Source of the DNA: Oegoconia quadripuncta
Lineage: Eukaryota > Arthropoda > Insecta > Lepidoptera > Autostichidae
Direction of reading: 5' to 3'
DNA length: 64,000 nt
Assembly (NCBI GenBank): GCA_949316235.1
Contig: OX438757.1
Coordinates: 13,076,657 to 13,140,656, forward strand
Part shown: positions 1 to 15,000 of the stretch, piece by piece
How positions within the stretch are numbered: the stretch's first letter is position 1
How the letters are laid out: each line of letters opens with the position of its first letter
Made by a program: the position numbers and the translations under genes
The notes under the pieces: generated by a model
Seen by the model: only the letters and a program-made list of their open reading frames with translations
What the model was told of the DNA's origin: nothing
Database searches by the model: none

Positions 1-40
1 AGTGTATCTATATGTATTAAAATAGTTTTGCTCATTACAG

Positions 41-3000
41 TATAGGTTTGATGCCGATGACTCCGCTGCAAGTTTATGCAGTCAACATAATGTTCGATTG
101 CCGCTTCCCGTTGCCTGACACATTTTCCTACACGGGTGACTTGCTCAGCGAACGCAGTGTCAAGGAGCTAATGTTTGAGATATGCAAAAATGTAAGACTG
201 CCACTCCCATTATTGTAACTAAAAACCGGCCAAGTGCGTGTCGGGTCACGCGCAGTTTAGGATTCCGTAGTTTTTTTTTTATCCACAACGGGTTAGAACT
301 CTTTGGTTAGTCTTTTTTAATCACTTTTAAAAAAAGGTGTTCTATTAGACGTGTATGTTATTATATTAATTGACGGCCGAGTGGTCTAGTGCCTAGAAAA
401 CAAAATGGTTTCTGGTTCGATTCCCGCTAGATGTAAATATTTGTGTGATGAATACGAACAATTTTAAACGCGTCATAGTTGTTCATAGCCCACCACGATA
501 CACGTTGGTCCACATATTTTTACGCACAACAGGTAATTAACACTTGACCACAATCACACCTGATGTTACGTGAAAATGAGGCCGAAGGTGGTAGCATACC
601 GACCCGGAAACCCCATCTTATTTGGGGGACTGGCTATCTTATCTCTGACAACCGGAACACAACAATGCTATTAACATTGCTGTTTGGCGGCAGATTTAGA
701 TAAGATGGTGGTAGCTAACCAGGCGGAAATTTAAAATGCCCTACCACCAACCAAACCGAGTACTTAAACATGTACCCCGCTGGGGATCGAACCCGCGACC
801 TCCGAATCGTAAACCCAATGTTGTTTACATTGAGCCACGGAGGCGGTATAGTATAGTCCTTGAAAACAATGAACTTATTCAGATGTCTTTAGACAATTTT
901 GTCCAGGATGATGGAATGTATTCTATGCGATAACATACACGGAGAAGAAAAGAGTGCGGCCGATGTGACATTACAAATTGCTTTGAAATTTCATTTCTTT
1001 CTACAACCCAGACCTTCCTGTCGATGCGCGTGGTGGCTATTGAGAAAGCGGAACACATTGACGATGAGTCATGGCGCGTGCTGATGTTAGTGCTGGAGAC
1101 CAAGACCATATTTATGATCATGACATTAGCTGAAGAAGTGAAACTATCGTGTAAAGAATATTTTCCTACTATAATTCAATACTTACTCAGGTCTAGGCAA
1201 GAACTGCGTATTACCTATTTTAAAACGCAGGCTGATATCGTAGTGACTCAAAGTAAGCCGTCCGGCTTGAAGTACGATCCTCACAGACTCTTACATCATA
1301 TTAGTAAGCCGATATAAGCACATCTGCTTATCTACATTATACATAACTACAAATTGAGAATTTAGAAAACCCTCAAAGGACTGATATCGTACAAATACCC
1401 TACCACCCATTTAAAATGCCCTACCACCAACCAAACCGAGTACTTAAACATGTACCCCGCTGGGGATCAAACCCGCGACCTCCGAATCGTAAACCCAATG
1501 TTGTTTACATTGAGCCACGGAGGCGGAGAATATCATTACAAACTATATTAGTAACTTAATCTAATAGTAGGTATGTGCAAATCCAAGTCCAAATGTGATA
1601 ACAGTTTTAAACATTATTATATTACATTGTTATTTTATTTGTATTAATTAGCAGTCGTTATGTATGGCGGACATTTCAACGACCTATAATTATAAAGACT
1701 GGTGGGGGCATTAAAGTTCTCGTCTGCAAGCGCAGCGTAGAAAGTCCACTCACAAGGTGGACAGTCTACCTAATAAAGGTCGCGGGAAGTCTCTGGATGC
1801 AGTCAACTTCCAATGCGGTCACTCTGGATATCCATATGGGAAGCTTATGTTCAGCAGTGGACCTCCTGTGGTTATGATGATGATATTATTTATTTATTAA
1901 TTTCAGCCGTGGCATACCAATGCCTAGATAGCAATATGATAGTCCACTTAAACATCACGGGAATCGATCGCTGGTACCACGCAGCGCTGGCGTGCCAATT
2001 GCTGGACGTGCAAGCAATACCAGCGGATTTAGAAAAGTAAGTTGATCTACTAAGGGGTGTTGTAATTAGTAATGTATACTCGTAGTTTCTTGCGCTGTTA
2101 TGTAGTGGTGTTGGTAGCTGGAATAATGCGACAACAAGCTCGCGTATTTCTCTAAACTATACAAGATAGATATTGTATATATACCACAGCTCTTCTGCTC
2201 AGGGTTTAAATTCCATTAAACATCTTTTGTAATAGATTCAGAGAGAATTCATTTCTACAAATTTTCAAAACGTTAAATTTGCTAACGGACTTCCTTTACA
2301 TATACTTACTTAATATTAGTTACTTGATATAATCGCAAAATGAACTGCCTGATATAAGCGATCCTCACACAGGCACTTGTTAGCTAGTATTATATCCTTA
2401 CTTCGTCCGACGTAATTTACTCTGTCCTGTTATTGGCCCGAAGTCACCTTTCTTCCAAATTATATGCCAATTGTTTCAGTAGTTCAGCTGTGTGGAATTA
2501 GCAAACTCGCTTTTACATTTATACATACATACATAAAGTCACGCCTGTTTCCCGCAGGTCTTGGCAGAGACCACAAACTTCCACTTGGTACGATCCTGAC
2601 ACACCTCTTTTGCTGCATTCACTCTCATAACATTTGTTCATACATGCTGATCGGTTTAGAGTCGGTACTCTTGACTTGGCCTTTCTTTAAGACATAAGAA
2701 GTATTATTAGGTACAGCTGCAGGTACCTTAGAGTGTAAAAAATAAGAATTAGCCCTAGTTCATACGTCTTTTAGACTAATAGAAAGCGCAAGCGGCGGTC
2801 TTCCCGGTTGGATCCAAAACTTCGTCATAGCGCTTGTGCAGCGAGGTGAACTGACTGTGGTTACTGCACTTCGGAGTGAGGCTGTAGAGTCCGGAGCTGT
2901 GTTGCCCTCGCCAGTTCTACTTTCCAAGGCAGACTACGACGTTGCGCCAGGTTTGAATGACAAGGAGAAGGTCCGACTCAGTTATCAGGTGAGGATGATA

Positions 3001-6000
3001 TTATGGTTCTTTTTGGGAACTACTTCTATAGCTGGGTTACTGGTGATTGTTTAGATATTTTATTTGATAGAGAACCGTAATTTCTAACATTAGGTGTAAT
3101 ATCAAGGTACACCAAAAGCAACCCTTATTCTTAACGCCATCCTCCGCATCCCTAATTGTGCTTGCACAAATTCCTCATTCGCATCCTTTCGTATAACCAT
3201 TTACATACATTACGACCTCTATCTTAAATGGGGTGGTCAGAGATATCCCAAACAATAGTGTTTGGGTGTTCCAAACATTAAAAGTTTAATGATTGAAACA
3301 ACATCCACGTTTCACCACATGAAATTATATAGAAATGCACACGTGACAGGGGGTGAACCCATCGTCATTGAAACGTGCAAATCTATAGATGTTTTTTGGT
3401 GGAACATCCCTTAGTCATCTTTTATGACACCAACGGGAAGAGTCGGGTTGGTTCTATTCTATTTGAGTGCCGAAAGCACACAGCACAAAGCCAATAGAAA
3501 CTTTGAAATATAACTTATAAAATAGAAAGAACAGAAGGGAAAAGAATGCTTGGTTCATTGAATTCTAATAAAATAAGGCAATGACTGGTGATGATGGCAT
3601 GCTTCTGTTTCTCTTGAATCCTCAGTAAAAGCTGGGAGAGCTTTATTTTTTTTATTTTTCTTTTGCACAACGGGTCAGCCGCTGACCCCAAACATACCTG
3701 ATGTTAAGTGATGATGAGGCCGAAGGTGGAAGCGTACTGACCCGGAAACCCCATCTTATTTGGGGGACTGGTTATATTATCTCTGACAACCGGAATGCTA
3801 TTAACATTAACCAAACCGAGTACTAAACGTAAACCCTATGTTGTTCACATTGAGTCACGGAGGTGGTTATTTTGATTTCACCCCGTTATCGGGGAATTTT
3901 ACCTGTTTGTCTGGTAACTTAAGGACTACCACACGATGGGGTACAAAAATAAAAGACAATTCATCCCCACTTGTGTGGGGGTGGTACCTACTCTAAAAAA
4001 AACACGTCGGCGGGATTAATATTTCCCATGCTAAATTACAGCTTTCTACTAAGGGCATCTCGATATTGACCGTGTTTACTACAGAACCCTAAAAACACGA
4101 ATAATTATAAAAAAATAAATACCTACTTATTATAAATTTTAGAGCTACGAAAGCTATGCAAGCGTGATGAACAAGCCTGATACTGTGGCTATATCGGAGA
4201 CCGACATCATCCAAATGGCAGTTCTGCCTGAATCATACAATTTCAATAATTTGGAAGTCGATATGACTATGGATGGTAAGCAATACGACATTCGACATTT
4301 TTTCCTTATTTAAATAGGCGGCAAAGCCAATAACGATTAAAACAACAAGACAAATATTTATATAAATACATATAACGGACTTGGAAACATATGTTGGCAT
4401 GTTTTAGGTACTTATTAAATATCTTTGCACATACACACAGCGCCATCTAGTTCCACACTAAGCAACTAGGCTTGTATTATAGATACCAGATGGTTGATAA
4501 ACTACACACATATTTCTTTTTGTAAATAAATACATATATAAATGAAAAACATCCATAACTCGGGAACACATGTATGCATTCATCATACAGACATATGCCC
4601 CTAGCGGGATTCGAACCCGCGACCTATTGGTATAGCAGCAGAGTTTCTAAGTATTTATAGCAGTATTCAAACTCTCATTTCAAGCAACAATTAAAATATA
4701 TGTAAACTATAGGTAGATACCTATTATAAATTAAATGTCACTATAATGATCTCTAATTGTTTCCTTTATACCTCTTCATATCAGTGATAATATTGAAGAC
4801 CTATGATTCATTGACGCCATTTGAGAAGATGCTGCTAAAGTGTGGCTCGGTTCTCGGAGATGCTTTCTCGAGAAGAATGTTGTTGCATTTACTTCAGAGC
4901 GATTCGCATAAGAAAGTGGCTAAAGGTAATAGAAAATTTTACACCGACATTGTATGAAGCTGCAGCTTTCATACTTACATTTTATATGAACTGTAGCTCA
5001 TTGTGTCCAGTCCGTCACTGAACATCGAAATATAAACGTCCGATGAACTGTGGTTTGAAACATTGCTGAATATATCGAAAATATTTTTTTTCATGCTGGT
5101 TATCCTCTCTCGCCAAAATACTTCATCGACGAAGGCTAGTGCTAAAGAACTCTCCGGTATGGTCAATATGTTCAACCTAATAAAAGGCTAAGGCAGGAGC
5201 GTAACAAACTTTCTAACCTAACCAACAGCAGACTAGGTCGGGGTTCTCCGACCCATTTCGTTAGCTCGCTTCGCTCGCTCGTTACATAGGTCTCTTTGGC
5301 ACTAGTGTTCGTCGAGGAAGTACTTATTCTGTCGTTGTATGGTTTATTGCACAAACAATGTATTGACCAACTCAGTGTGACACTACAATCTTTTTCTTCT
5401 TGAGTTTTTCGCACGTTTGTATTCCGATATTCAGCGCTATCTTGGCAGAACGGGAGCTTTACCGCCTAACTCAAAGCTATAGTTATAGCAAATGCACTGT
5501 CCGTCCTTGTCATTGTGTTATTAAGGATGGATGGTACATTCAGTTCAAAGATTCTTTATTTCTCACAAAGACAGCAGTCACTTACATGAGAAAAATGGTA
5601 AATAATGGTAGGTAACTAAATTATATCGTTCGCACTCGCACTACACAAAATCACTAAGTAGGTATCTGCTTCGCACTATCTACACAAAGCGGAATATCCA
5701 AAATTAGAGAGTAAACTGTTACCAATACGTGTAGAAATAATTTTTTTTTGTATTGGTTGTATGAAGTTATTTTTTTAATATCTGAGGGTAAATTGTTAAA
5801 AAGCTGTGCTCCTTCGTAAGTAAACATGCGCTTGCCATAATTGACGTCATAAACGATAACAATTTCCAAAGCAATTCAGTTAGGTCGCAATTGATGGGTC
5901 TTCGTGCATGCGACGCGGCGCGACATAATTTGTGCCTAACTTAAATTAAACTAGGTATTAAATTAACATACTGTGTAACTAAGCATATGCCAAATGGTTC

Positions 6001-9000
6001 AGACCATCAAATTGACCAACTTCTGCTGTTGCGAAAAAAAAATTCTCTAGCTATTCCTTAGAACATTGATCTACCTGCCCGACAAAAGTGTATGGTTTTA
6101 AACCCTCACACTTCTGTCGTTGTTATTAGCTGTAGCGAAGCTCTTTACGATCCGGGTGTTGGAATGCGAGGGTGGGGACTTCACTCGTGACACATCGTTG
6201 GTGGTCATCCATCCAGCCCCCGTGCAACCTGACGCCAAGTCGCCTTATTGCGCGTGTTTGGGAATCGAACAACCTGGTAAGTGGAGGTAAACGAAGCTAA
6301 GTTTCAGGGAAGTTCCTACCGTGACCCTACTACAGATCAATGAATTATAGATGCTTTCGTTCAAGGGCATCCTACAGCAGGCTTTTAGAAAAATTTTCCT
6401 TACCAACTTTGAAAACTAGACGATTACTCCTGGATTGCATGTTTTTATATAGTTTGCTGCATAACAATATTGATTGTATGGAAATGGTGAATGAAATTAA
6501 TTACAATTTACCTAGTCGTTCTCTAAGAATAAGGGAATTATACCCACATCGCTTGTTTGCGCTTAACATAAGCAGCCCCCCTGTGTCGACTGACTAACAT
6601 CTACAATAAATATCTAACGGATGTGGATATATTCTTTTTGTCTAAAAACCAATATAAGAAACAGTGTTTGGAAGTCCTGTCAGATATTGGTGACACTTAA
6701 GATTTAAATAACTGGTTCGGATTGCTTTTCTGTCTTTGCAGTTATATATAAAATTGTCGTAGATAACGGAGTTGGTTACACAATGACCTCCACTGTCTAC
6801 ATATAAGATAATAAAACATAATTGTATTGTATAGCTGTTAGTTGTCCTGAATAAAATAAAATACAGGGACTCGTAACTTAGCTCTTGTTACTCAAAATGG
6901 AGAATAGTGTTAGAATAATATAACATTTTAACTCACTCAAGGTCTAAGAAATTCTTCGAGCTTCTTTTCAGTTGATTGCAGAGATCTCCCATCGTACGCT
7001 TTCTGCGGATATATGAAGTTCAGACATGCTTTGTTCCGTAGCACCACTTACGATTTGCTGACCGAGAGTCAAAAGGTACGTAACAACAATTGTTCGATCT
7101 TGTTCACTCATTAACAGTACTTATAAATCCGTTTCCTATCTCTTTTCCACACAGACACACAGGAATTAGATGCGACACAGACCTTTTGCATTTTACTATA
7201 AGGCCGTGGGTTAATTGTGTTATCCTTTAAGCATTGCTGACAAGAGTTATTTCTTCAGGTTGACTAAACATCTGTAAAATCATTTTAAAGCCAAAATGTT
7301 GATCTTTTGGAAGGTTGCGAATGTCATGAAGTGATTACTTTCCACCAGATATTCTGCTTGCTCCCCTGAACTGAATCTAAGTCTAGTAAAAGTAATATTC
7401 ATGAAAGTAATTTTGATTGTCCACAGTACGATTTGCATGGGCGAGCACTATTGTACTTGGAGCGAAATACGCGACGTTGTCACACGTGTGGTGCTGGTTG
7501 CTTTACCAAACTCTTTGGGGTGCGCCGGGACGATGTATGATGTCATCATAAATATATTGAAATGAACTCAACTATGTTATAAACACTAACTAACCCAAAA
7601 CTTCCCACCCATGGCCCATCATATATCTTGGTTCTGCGGGCCGAATCTTGATAGATATCCGTGAACCTTGCTCATTCCATATGCTTTATTACACCAAAAG
7701 CCTTACGTGCGTATGCACTCTTGGTCACTACCTCCTCTCACTTTAAGAGAGTATATGGCCACCTGACAGTTAGTGTTTCCAAGCTGCCCCTGACCCCTGT
7801 AGACCACTGGCTTGGTATACCACCTTCAATTGAAATTAACCGGAACCGACTATTTAACATGACCTCCAAAGCACGGAAACAACCGTAAGAAAATCTCGTC
7901 GAAGCAGGCATATCCGCGTCAGATGCTGTTTAACTTTGTGGGAGTACCTACTACGCCACGAGTGCATCGCACATAATATATCGACTCTCTTCAAATATTC
8001 ATCATAGTCCCTCATGCAGTTTTCGCTATTAAATTACCTATAATGTGACGGGTTCCAGCCAGCTAGTGTTGCCGAACTATTGATAGTTTTACTATCTACT
8101 ATACTACTAGTACAAGGGCCTATCGATAGTATCGATACTATCGATGATTTTTGTACAATCTTCTCCTTCTTCTGTTCTACCCGGGTCTATTAAATACTCC
8201 TATTTTTAACTCGCATAACATAATCCGCATAATTTTAAAACCGCATAATCTTAATTTCTATAAAATGCGAACGCATAATCTTAATGTGCATAATATTACC
8301 TAATATTCATAACAATAACAAAATGTTAGTTTATAACACATTTGCTCGAAAAGTGGTATTTTTTCTATGAAAAACAGGATCAAAAAGTGGCGCATTTTGG
8401 CCTCGGGCTAAAAAGTAGTACGGTTTTTTTTTTTTAAAATGTCAAGAAGTTTCGTCTATGGTAATTTTTTTAATCCTAGCAAAGAGTTTTTATTCCGAAA
8501 ATTGATAAAATTCAAATCGGACGACAAAAATCGACGGGTGTTAAGTGTCTATAGGAATAGAATGGGTGATCAGTAGTAGTATTCACGTGCTTCGGAAACG
8601 TCAAATGATCGATCTTGTTCCGTTATTGTCAATCGAATCACGTTTTCTTTTTCCGTGGCTCAATGTAAACAACATTGGGTTTACGATTCGGAGGCCGCGG
8701 GTTCGATCCCCAACGGGGTGCACGTGGACGCATATCGAAACAGACAGACTAGAAGTGTGGATAATACCACACGAAATACTTTGAGAGGTATTTGTACACT
8801 AAAATAAATTATTAATCTTTATTTCAATCAGTTTCGACAAGAAATAACAACCATTTATTTATAATAAGAACACAAAACTTTAATTTCCTAATTTGTTAGT
8901 GGCTGTCTGTACTGGCTGTCTGCAGTATCCTTTGCCTAATTAAAAAAAAACGCTTGTGCGCGCGCAGCGCTAATTTGTGAGCAAAAAAAGTAAAAGTTAT

Positions 9001-12000
9001 TTCGCGCGCTCTGTGAAAATTTGCAAAAATGTCTTCAAGCGACGAGGATTTCATGGAATCTACGCCCCCGGATCTTAAAAACGCGGCGAAACAAGCTACT
9101 TTAAGCCTTCTACCTGAAAAATCAGTTGAGGTGTACTTGCAAGCGTACGAAAATTTCATACTCTGGAAAAAAAACAAAAATGCTCATTCATTTTCAGAAA
9201 GCATTTTTTTAGCCTACTTCATGGAACTCTCACAAAAATATAAGCCGAGCACGTTGTGGAGTCAATATTCAATGCTTAAAAGTGTTGTAAGAACGAAACA
9301 TGGTGTTGATATCAAGCCGTATTCAAATTTGCTGGCTTACCTGAAAAGAAAAGGTGAAGGCTTTACCAGCAAGAAATCTAAAGTATTTGCGGCTGATGAT
9401 ATTGAGAAATACTTGAAAGAAGCTCCGGATAGCCGATATTTGGCAACAAAGGTCAGTTAAAACTAAATTATTAAACATAATTCCTTTAATTTTCGTATTT
9501 ATTTACGATATAACTAGATAAGTACCTACTTCGGTTTTATTTTATACCTACTTACACAGTTTTTGTTTCTTTTCAGGTTGCATTAATATTCGGCATAAAT
9601 GGTGCATGCAGACGTCAAGAGCTGACAAATATAACCACTGATGATGTCGAGGACCATGGGCGAATTCTCCTTGTCCAGATCAAGAACACAAAGAATAAAA
9701 TACCACGCTCATTTACAATACAACAACCTTTTTATGAAATCGTAACGAAATACGCAGCACTCCGTTCCACAAAAGCGAAGACTAATCGATTTTTTCTAAA
9801 TTACCAGAATGGTAAATGCACCAGCCAACCCATCGGCCGTAATAAATTTGGAATGATGCCTAAACAAATCGCCACTTTTCTCAACTTACAGAACGCACAT
9901 GAATACACAGGGCACAGTTTTAGAAGGTCCTCGGCTACATTGCTCGCCGATTCAGGAGCGGATATATTGACACTGAAACGCCACGGAGGGTGGCGTTCCT
10001 CCAACGTCGCCGAGGGCTACATTCACGATTCAGTCAGGAATAAAGAAAAAATCAGTTCCTGTATTACAAAAAATATTAATTTGGAGCCGGGCCGTACTGA
10101 CTCTCGACCATCAACGAGCACATACATCCCGCCATCATCTCCGCCGCCGCAGCCACCTCCGCCGCCGCAGCCCTTAACTACAGAGCCAGAGCCCTATTCT
10201 GGTCTCATTTCTCCTACTTTCACTCAGGAGAGTGAGAGGAAGACAGTTAACAGTACGACTATGTTACAAATGCCGACTGGCAACGTAGTACTACATTTTT
10301 CAAATTGTTCTGGTTTTTATAACTGTTTTAACAAATAATTAAAGATTTATTCATTTCAGTAGCCCCATGTTTTATTTATTTCCTCACAAATGTGTTATAA
10401 AACGTCGTGTGACACACGTGCCCATTGATAATTGCAGCCTCAGCTTTTTTTGTAGCCCTCACCTACGGTTCGGGCTAGCAATCAAGCCTCGGCTGCAATG
10501 ATCAACTTTGGGCCCTTATATCACAATGTACTATTTCATACTCATGAAAAATTCGAAATAAATTTTGATTTAATCGCTTGTTTTCATGAGGTTTTCTAAA
10601 TTTTCAATTTACAGTTAAGTTATTCCATTTTCAGGGCATTATTATAGAAAGTGCAGCGGTACAACGTGTCCGTGAACAAATATCCGCATTGAGTGCCGAA
10701 ACGAGGATGACTGGCGAATCTGAGGACGCCTATTATCAGGCCCGGTACCATCAGGGACAATCTGGAATATTTTTGGTTAGTCTTTTTTAATCACTTTTAA
10801 AAAAGGTGTTCTATTAGACGTGTATGTTATTATATTAATTGACGGCCGAGTGGTCTAGTGCCTAGAAAACAAAATGGTTTCTGGTTCGATTCCCGCTAGA
10901 TGTAAATATTTGTGTGATGAATACGAACAATTTTAAACGCGTCATAGATGTTCATAGCCCACCACGATACACGTTGGTCCACATATTTTTACGCACAACA
11001 GGTAATTAAAACTTGACCACAATTACACCTGATGTTAAGTGAAGATGAGGCCGAAGGCGGAAATGTACTGACCCGGAACCCATCTTTTTTTGGGGACTGG
11101 CTATCTTATCTCTGACAACCAGAACACAACAATGCTATTAACATTGCTGTTTGGCGGCACACTTAGATGGTGGTAGCTAGCCAAGCGGACATTTAAAATG
11201 CCCTAGCACCAACCAAACCGAGTACTAAACATGTACACTGCAGGGTGGATCGAACCCGCGACCTCTAATTCGTAAAACCTATGTTGTTTACAATGAGCCA
11301 CGGAGGCGGTTAAAAAGTTCTAAAAAAGGAACTATTTGACATAATTTAAACTCAGATGTGGGATTCTCATGAATACATTCGTTACATAATATCCCAATTT
11401 TGAAAACAGTAACATTAATAGGCCCTGAGATAGGTATATATAATTAATGTAAAAAAACTGCCTGATCCAAAGCCACTTTTAAGTATGAATGAAGTTCCTA
11501 ATTAATTTCTTATGCGCCGAACCTGAGGCAAAGGCATGCTCCTTTCCTAAAAAAAATAAGATGGCCTACAGACATTTTTTCATACGACAACATATGAGTA
11601 GTAGTTTTTCTTATGTTCAGAAATAAAACAAGGTTTTCTTTTATATCTATCTGTTATTTGAAAATAATCGGCTAATTACAATTACGCGTATTTTTACAGA
11701 AAAATGCCACGGATGATATCACTTACCTGAATATGACAGATGAAGGTAATCAAAGTTTTTTTTTATAGAAACAAACTTGATTTAATATATTATTATGTAC
11801 CTTCTGACTCACTTGACACTGGCAAAATTCATAAGAGTTGCCACTAAACAAACTGGAACTGGAACTGGATGTACCTTCTGGAATCTAATATATAATTTTT
11901 TATTTTTAATAATTAAAATTAATTAATAAAATTAATTAAAAAAAGGAATTAAATTTAAAAACTCATTGGTAGATGGCCTGCCTGGGAATCGAACCCGGAC

Positions 12001-15000
12001 CTCCTAAATTCCTCCTTAACCGCCACCGGCGTTCATGGACGGAATAAACCCTCTTAATTGTTACAAGAATTGTACAGCTACATACTACAGATACAAGACA
12101 AGCTTGATGCGAAGTCGGCGATTGTGCTTCGCAGAACTGCGACGTATTAGCCGCTACGGAAAGGTATACGAGCAAGCGAAGCAGGTTCGATCGTTCTCCT
12201 CGCTGGAGCTGGGTAATTGCGAGTGTTTGACAATCCTTCTCTCTGTTTATGGAGAAGTCATTGACCACTGCCGCGCTGTTGGTAAGTACCGAACATAACC
12301 TAACATAGACGACCGATTGGTGTCTATACCGGATGAGTTTTTTTACTGTAAGGAAAAAAATAGGGCATATAAATTAGGTAATACCTACTTATGTTAAGTT
12401 CCACATTTCTATGTTGTGTACTTGTGTTACATATTATGTAACAACCAAATGTATTGTAGTCTTGCTAAATGGATCAAATAAAATTGTCTTATTCTTATTC
12501 AAGCCTAGTTGCTTAGTGTGGAACTAGATGGCGCTGTGTGTGTGTGCAAAGATATTTATTATTTATTATTAAGTAAAATAGAAATTATTGGCATAAATAA
12601 TTTTATTTTTATATTTCAAAAATGCCCACGCGCGCCGGCCGGCGTTTGGTATGCGACTGGCGGGATTCGTAGAGTTTTCATCATGCGAAATGTATTTGGA
12701 ACTGAACTTCTGTAGGTACAAGTTTTCTTTATTTATTTAATTTAATGATGTAATTACGTGGAATAGGCTACAAACGCGACTGTCATGTGACTCAAGTAAA
12801 GCTTTATTCGATTATGGTTTTGAAAAAAAAATTATGCTTATGCCAATTCCTTCTATTTCACTTACCTAATAAGCCCTATTTTTTCCTTACGGTAAAAAAC
12901 TCATCCAGTATACAGGGCGTCCCAAAGTTATGGGACATGAAGGGGAAGTACCTTAAATATCGTAGATAGTGAATTTTGCTCAAAGAAGACTTTATGTTAT
13001 TTTTAAAAGTTAGTAATTCTGCATTCATAGATTTTCTAAAAATTACTTGCTTCGGCTGGGAATCGAACCGACTTAAATGTGAAAAAAAAAACACCCTACT
13101 TTTATGATGCCAATCGAAAGAATAGCTAAAAAATAATAACTCTGCCTAAGTAACATAGTATTTTAAAAGAAAGGAACAACATAAAATGATTGAGTCAAAT
13201 TTCAAGAAAGTTATTTATTGCCGACGACGTTCGAAAAGTAGCGATATTATCATTCCAAAGATAGCATTGATTATTCGTAAATAAGTACCCACTTCATAAA
13301 ATAGGTACTAACATAGTTTTCCTTATTATAAGTGCACGTGTAGATGAAATGATAAAACTTGTATTTCAATACGTCCTCTGTAAGCTAGACAGAAGGCAAA
13401 TTAAATACCTACTTAATTGACTACGGCAGTTTCATGTATGTTTTTTATTTGATTAAAATGATTAATTTCACGTTGTTCCTTTCTTTTAAAATACTATGTT
13501 ACTTAGGCAGAGTTATTATTTTTTAGCTATTCTTTCGATTGGCATCATAAAAGTAGGGTGTTTTTTTTTTCACATTTGAGTCGGTTCGATTCCCAGCCGA
13601 AGCAAATAATTTTTAGAAAATCTATGAATGCAGAATTACTAACTTTTAAAAATAACATAAAGTCTTCTTTGAGCAAAATTCACTATCTACGATATTTAAG
13701 GTACTTCCCCTTCATGTCCCATAACTTTGGGACGCCCTGTATATCCTTAGACATACACACAGCGCCATCTAGTTCCACTGTAAGCAACTATAGGCTTGTG
13801 TTGTGGATACCAGAAAGTACTTATTAAAAATGAAAACATCCATAACTTCGAGTACGACATTGGAACCTTCAAGAAACGAGCCTACATCTTCCTCAAAGGC
13901 CGGCAACGCATCTGTGACCCTTTTGGTGTTGTGTCCATGGGCGGCGGTGATTGCTTTCCATCAGGTGACCCGCATGCTCGTTTGCCGCCCTCTCATATAA
14001 AAAAAAAAAAAAAAAAACTCGGGTGCTACAGACCAGTGGATGGGTGGTCTATGACTTGAACCGAGTTATTCGGCCGTATATTAGTATCAAAGAAACACCG
14101 GAGTACCGAGTAGTAACCGAGTACTCGGCTCAACTCTAATAGAAACAGACTTCATAGCGTTTGATAATTTTTTGTTGAAAATTCCTGTTCCTATTTCGAC
14201 TTTCAATGCCGATGTCAGTAGGTAATTGAAAGAAATTGTGCCACTAGTTTTTTTTTTTTTATGGTTAACTGGATACGCATTTGACTACAATCTCATCTGA
14301 TGGGAAGTGATGATGTGGCCGAAGATGAAACATGCGATCTCAGTAGATGCCTATTCACCCTGCTCTTGAAGATCCCAAGGTTGTAGGATTCAGGAAAGAC
14401 TGACGCCGGAAGGGAGTTCCATGCCTTGGCTGTTCGCATTATGAATGAAGAATCGAACCGCTTAGTGCGAATGTTCGGTATGTTAACTACATACGGGTGG
14501 AATCCCTCCCCGCGCCTAGTAGTCCGAAGATGGAATGGCGATGGTGGAATAAGATTGTGTAATTCCAACGCACACTCACCGAAATGTATCCTGTAAAATT
14601 CCGAGAGACCGGAGACCTTGCGACGGTGTTCGAGGCTCTGTAATGTTTTATGTGAGCATTCTGGCGTCAAGTATTGCTGGATTCCTCATTCTCATACTCG
14701 GAGACTGCTTTACCTATGATTATACTATTTATATCCCAAAAACCTATATCAGCACACTTTTTTGTCATTGGTGTCGATTCGGATGTACCTACACCAACTA
14801 AACTAAAACCAGTTTTAAAGTAGTACTGTCTCTTTCTCCCTGGAGCAGTACGATGCGACGGCACCACTCCAAAACTGGTTTTAGTTTAGTTTAGTTGGTG
14901 TACATCTGAATCGACACCAATGTCAAAGTAGCTGAATTCCAGTTTGTGTATTCTAGCAAAATAACCGAATAAAAGGTTACATAATGTTAGATCATTTCCT

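Noticed and set aside
736..933. 65-codon frame reading [20 protein letters not shown], also at 19348-19590
   Set aside because: It is the SINE-1 head read in reverse, present in many copies. Not a gene.
899..1084. Possible extra ADCY10 exon before 1012 (frame with GEEKSAADVTLQIALKF)
   Set aside because: It is out of frame with the exon at 1012, and exons 41-191 and 1012-1252 already join in phase and match the family order.
12876..13094. Paired frames MFFFSHLSRFDSQPK at 12876-13094 (-) and 13558-13827 (+)
   Set aside because: They are the two arms of one foldback element, so the matching translations are not independent evidence of a protein.
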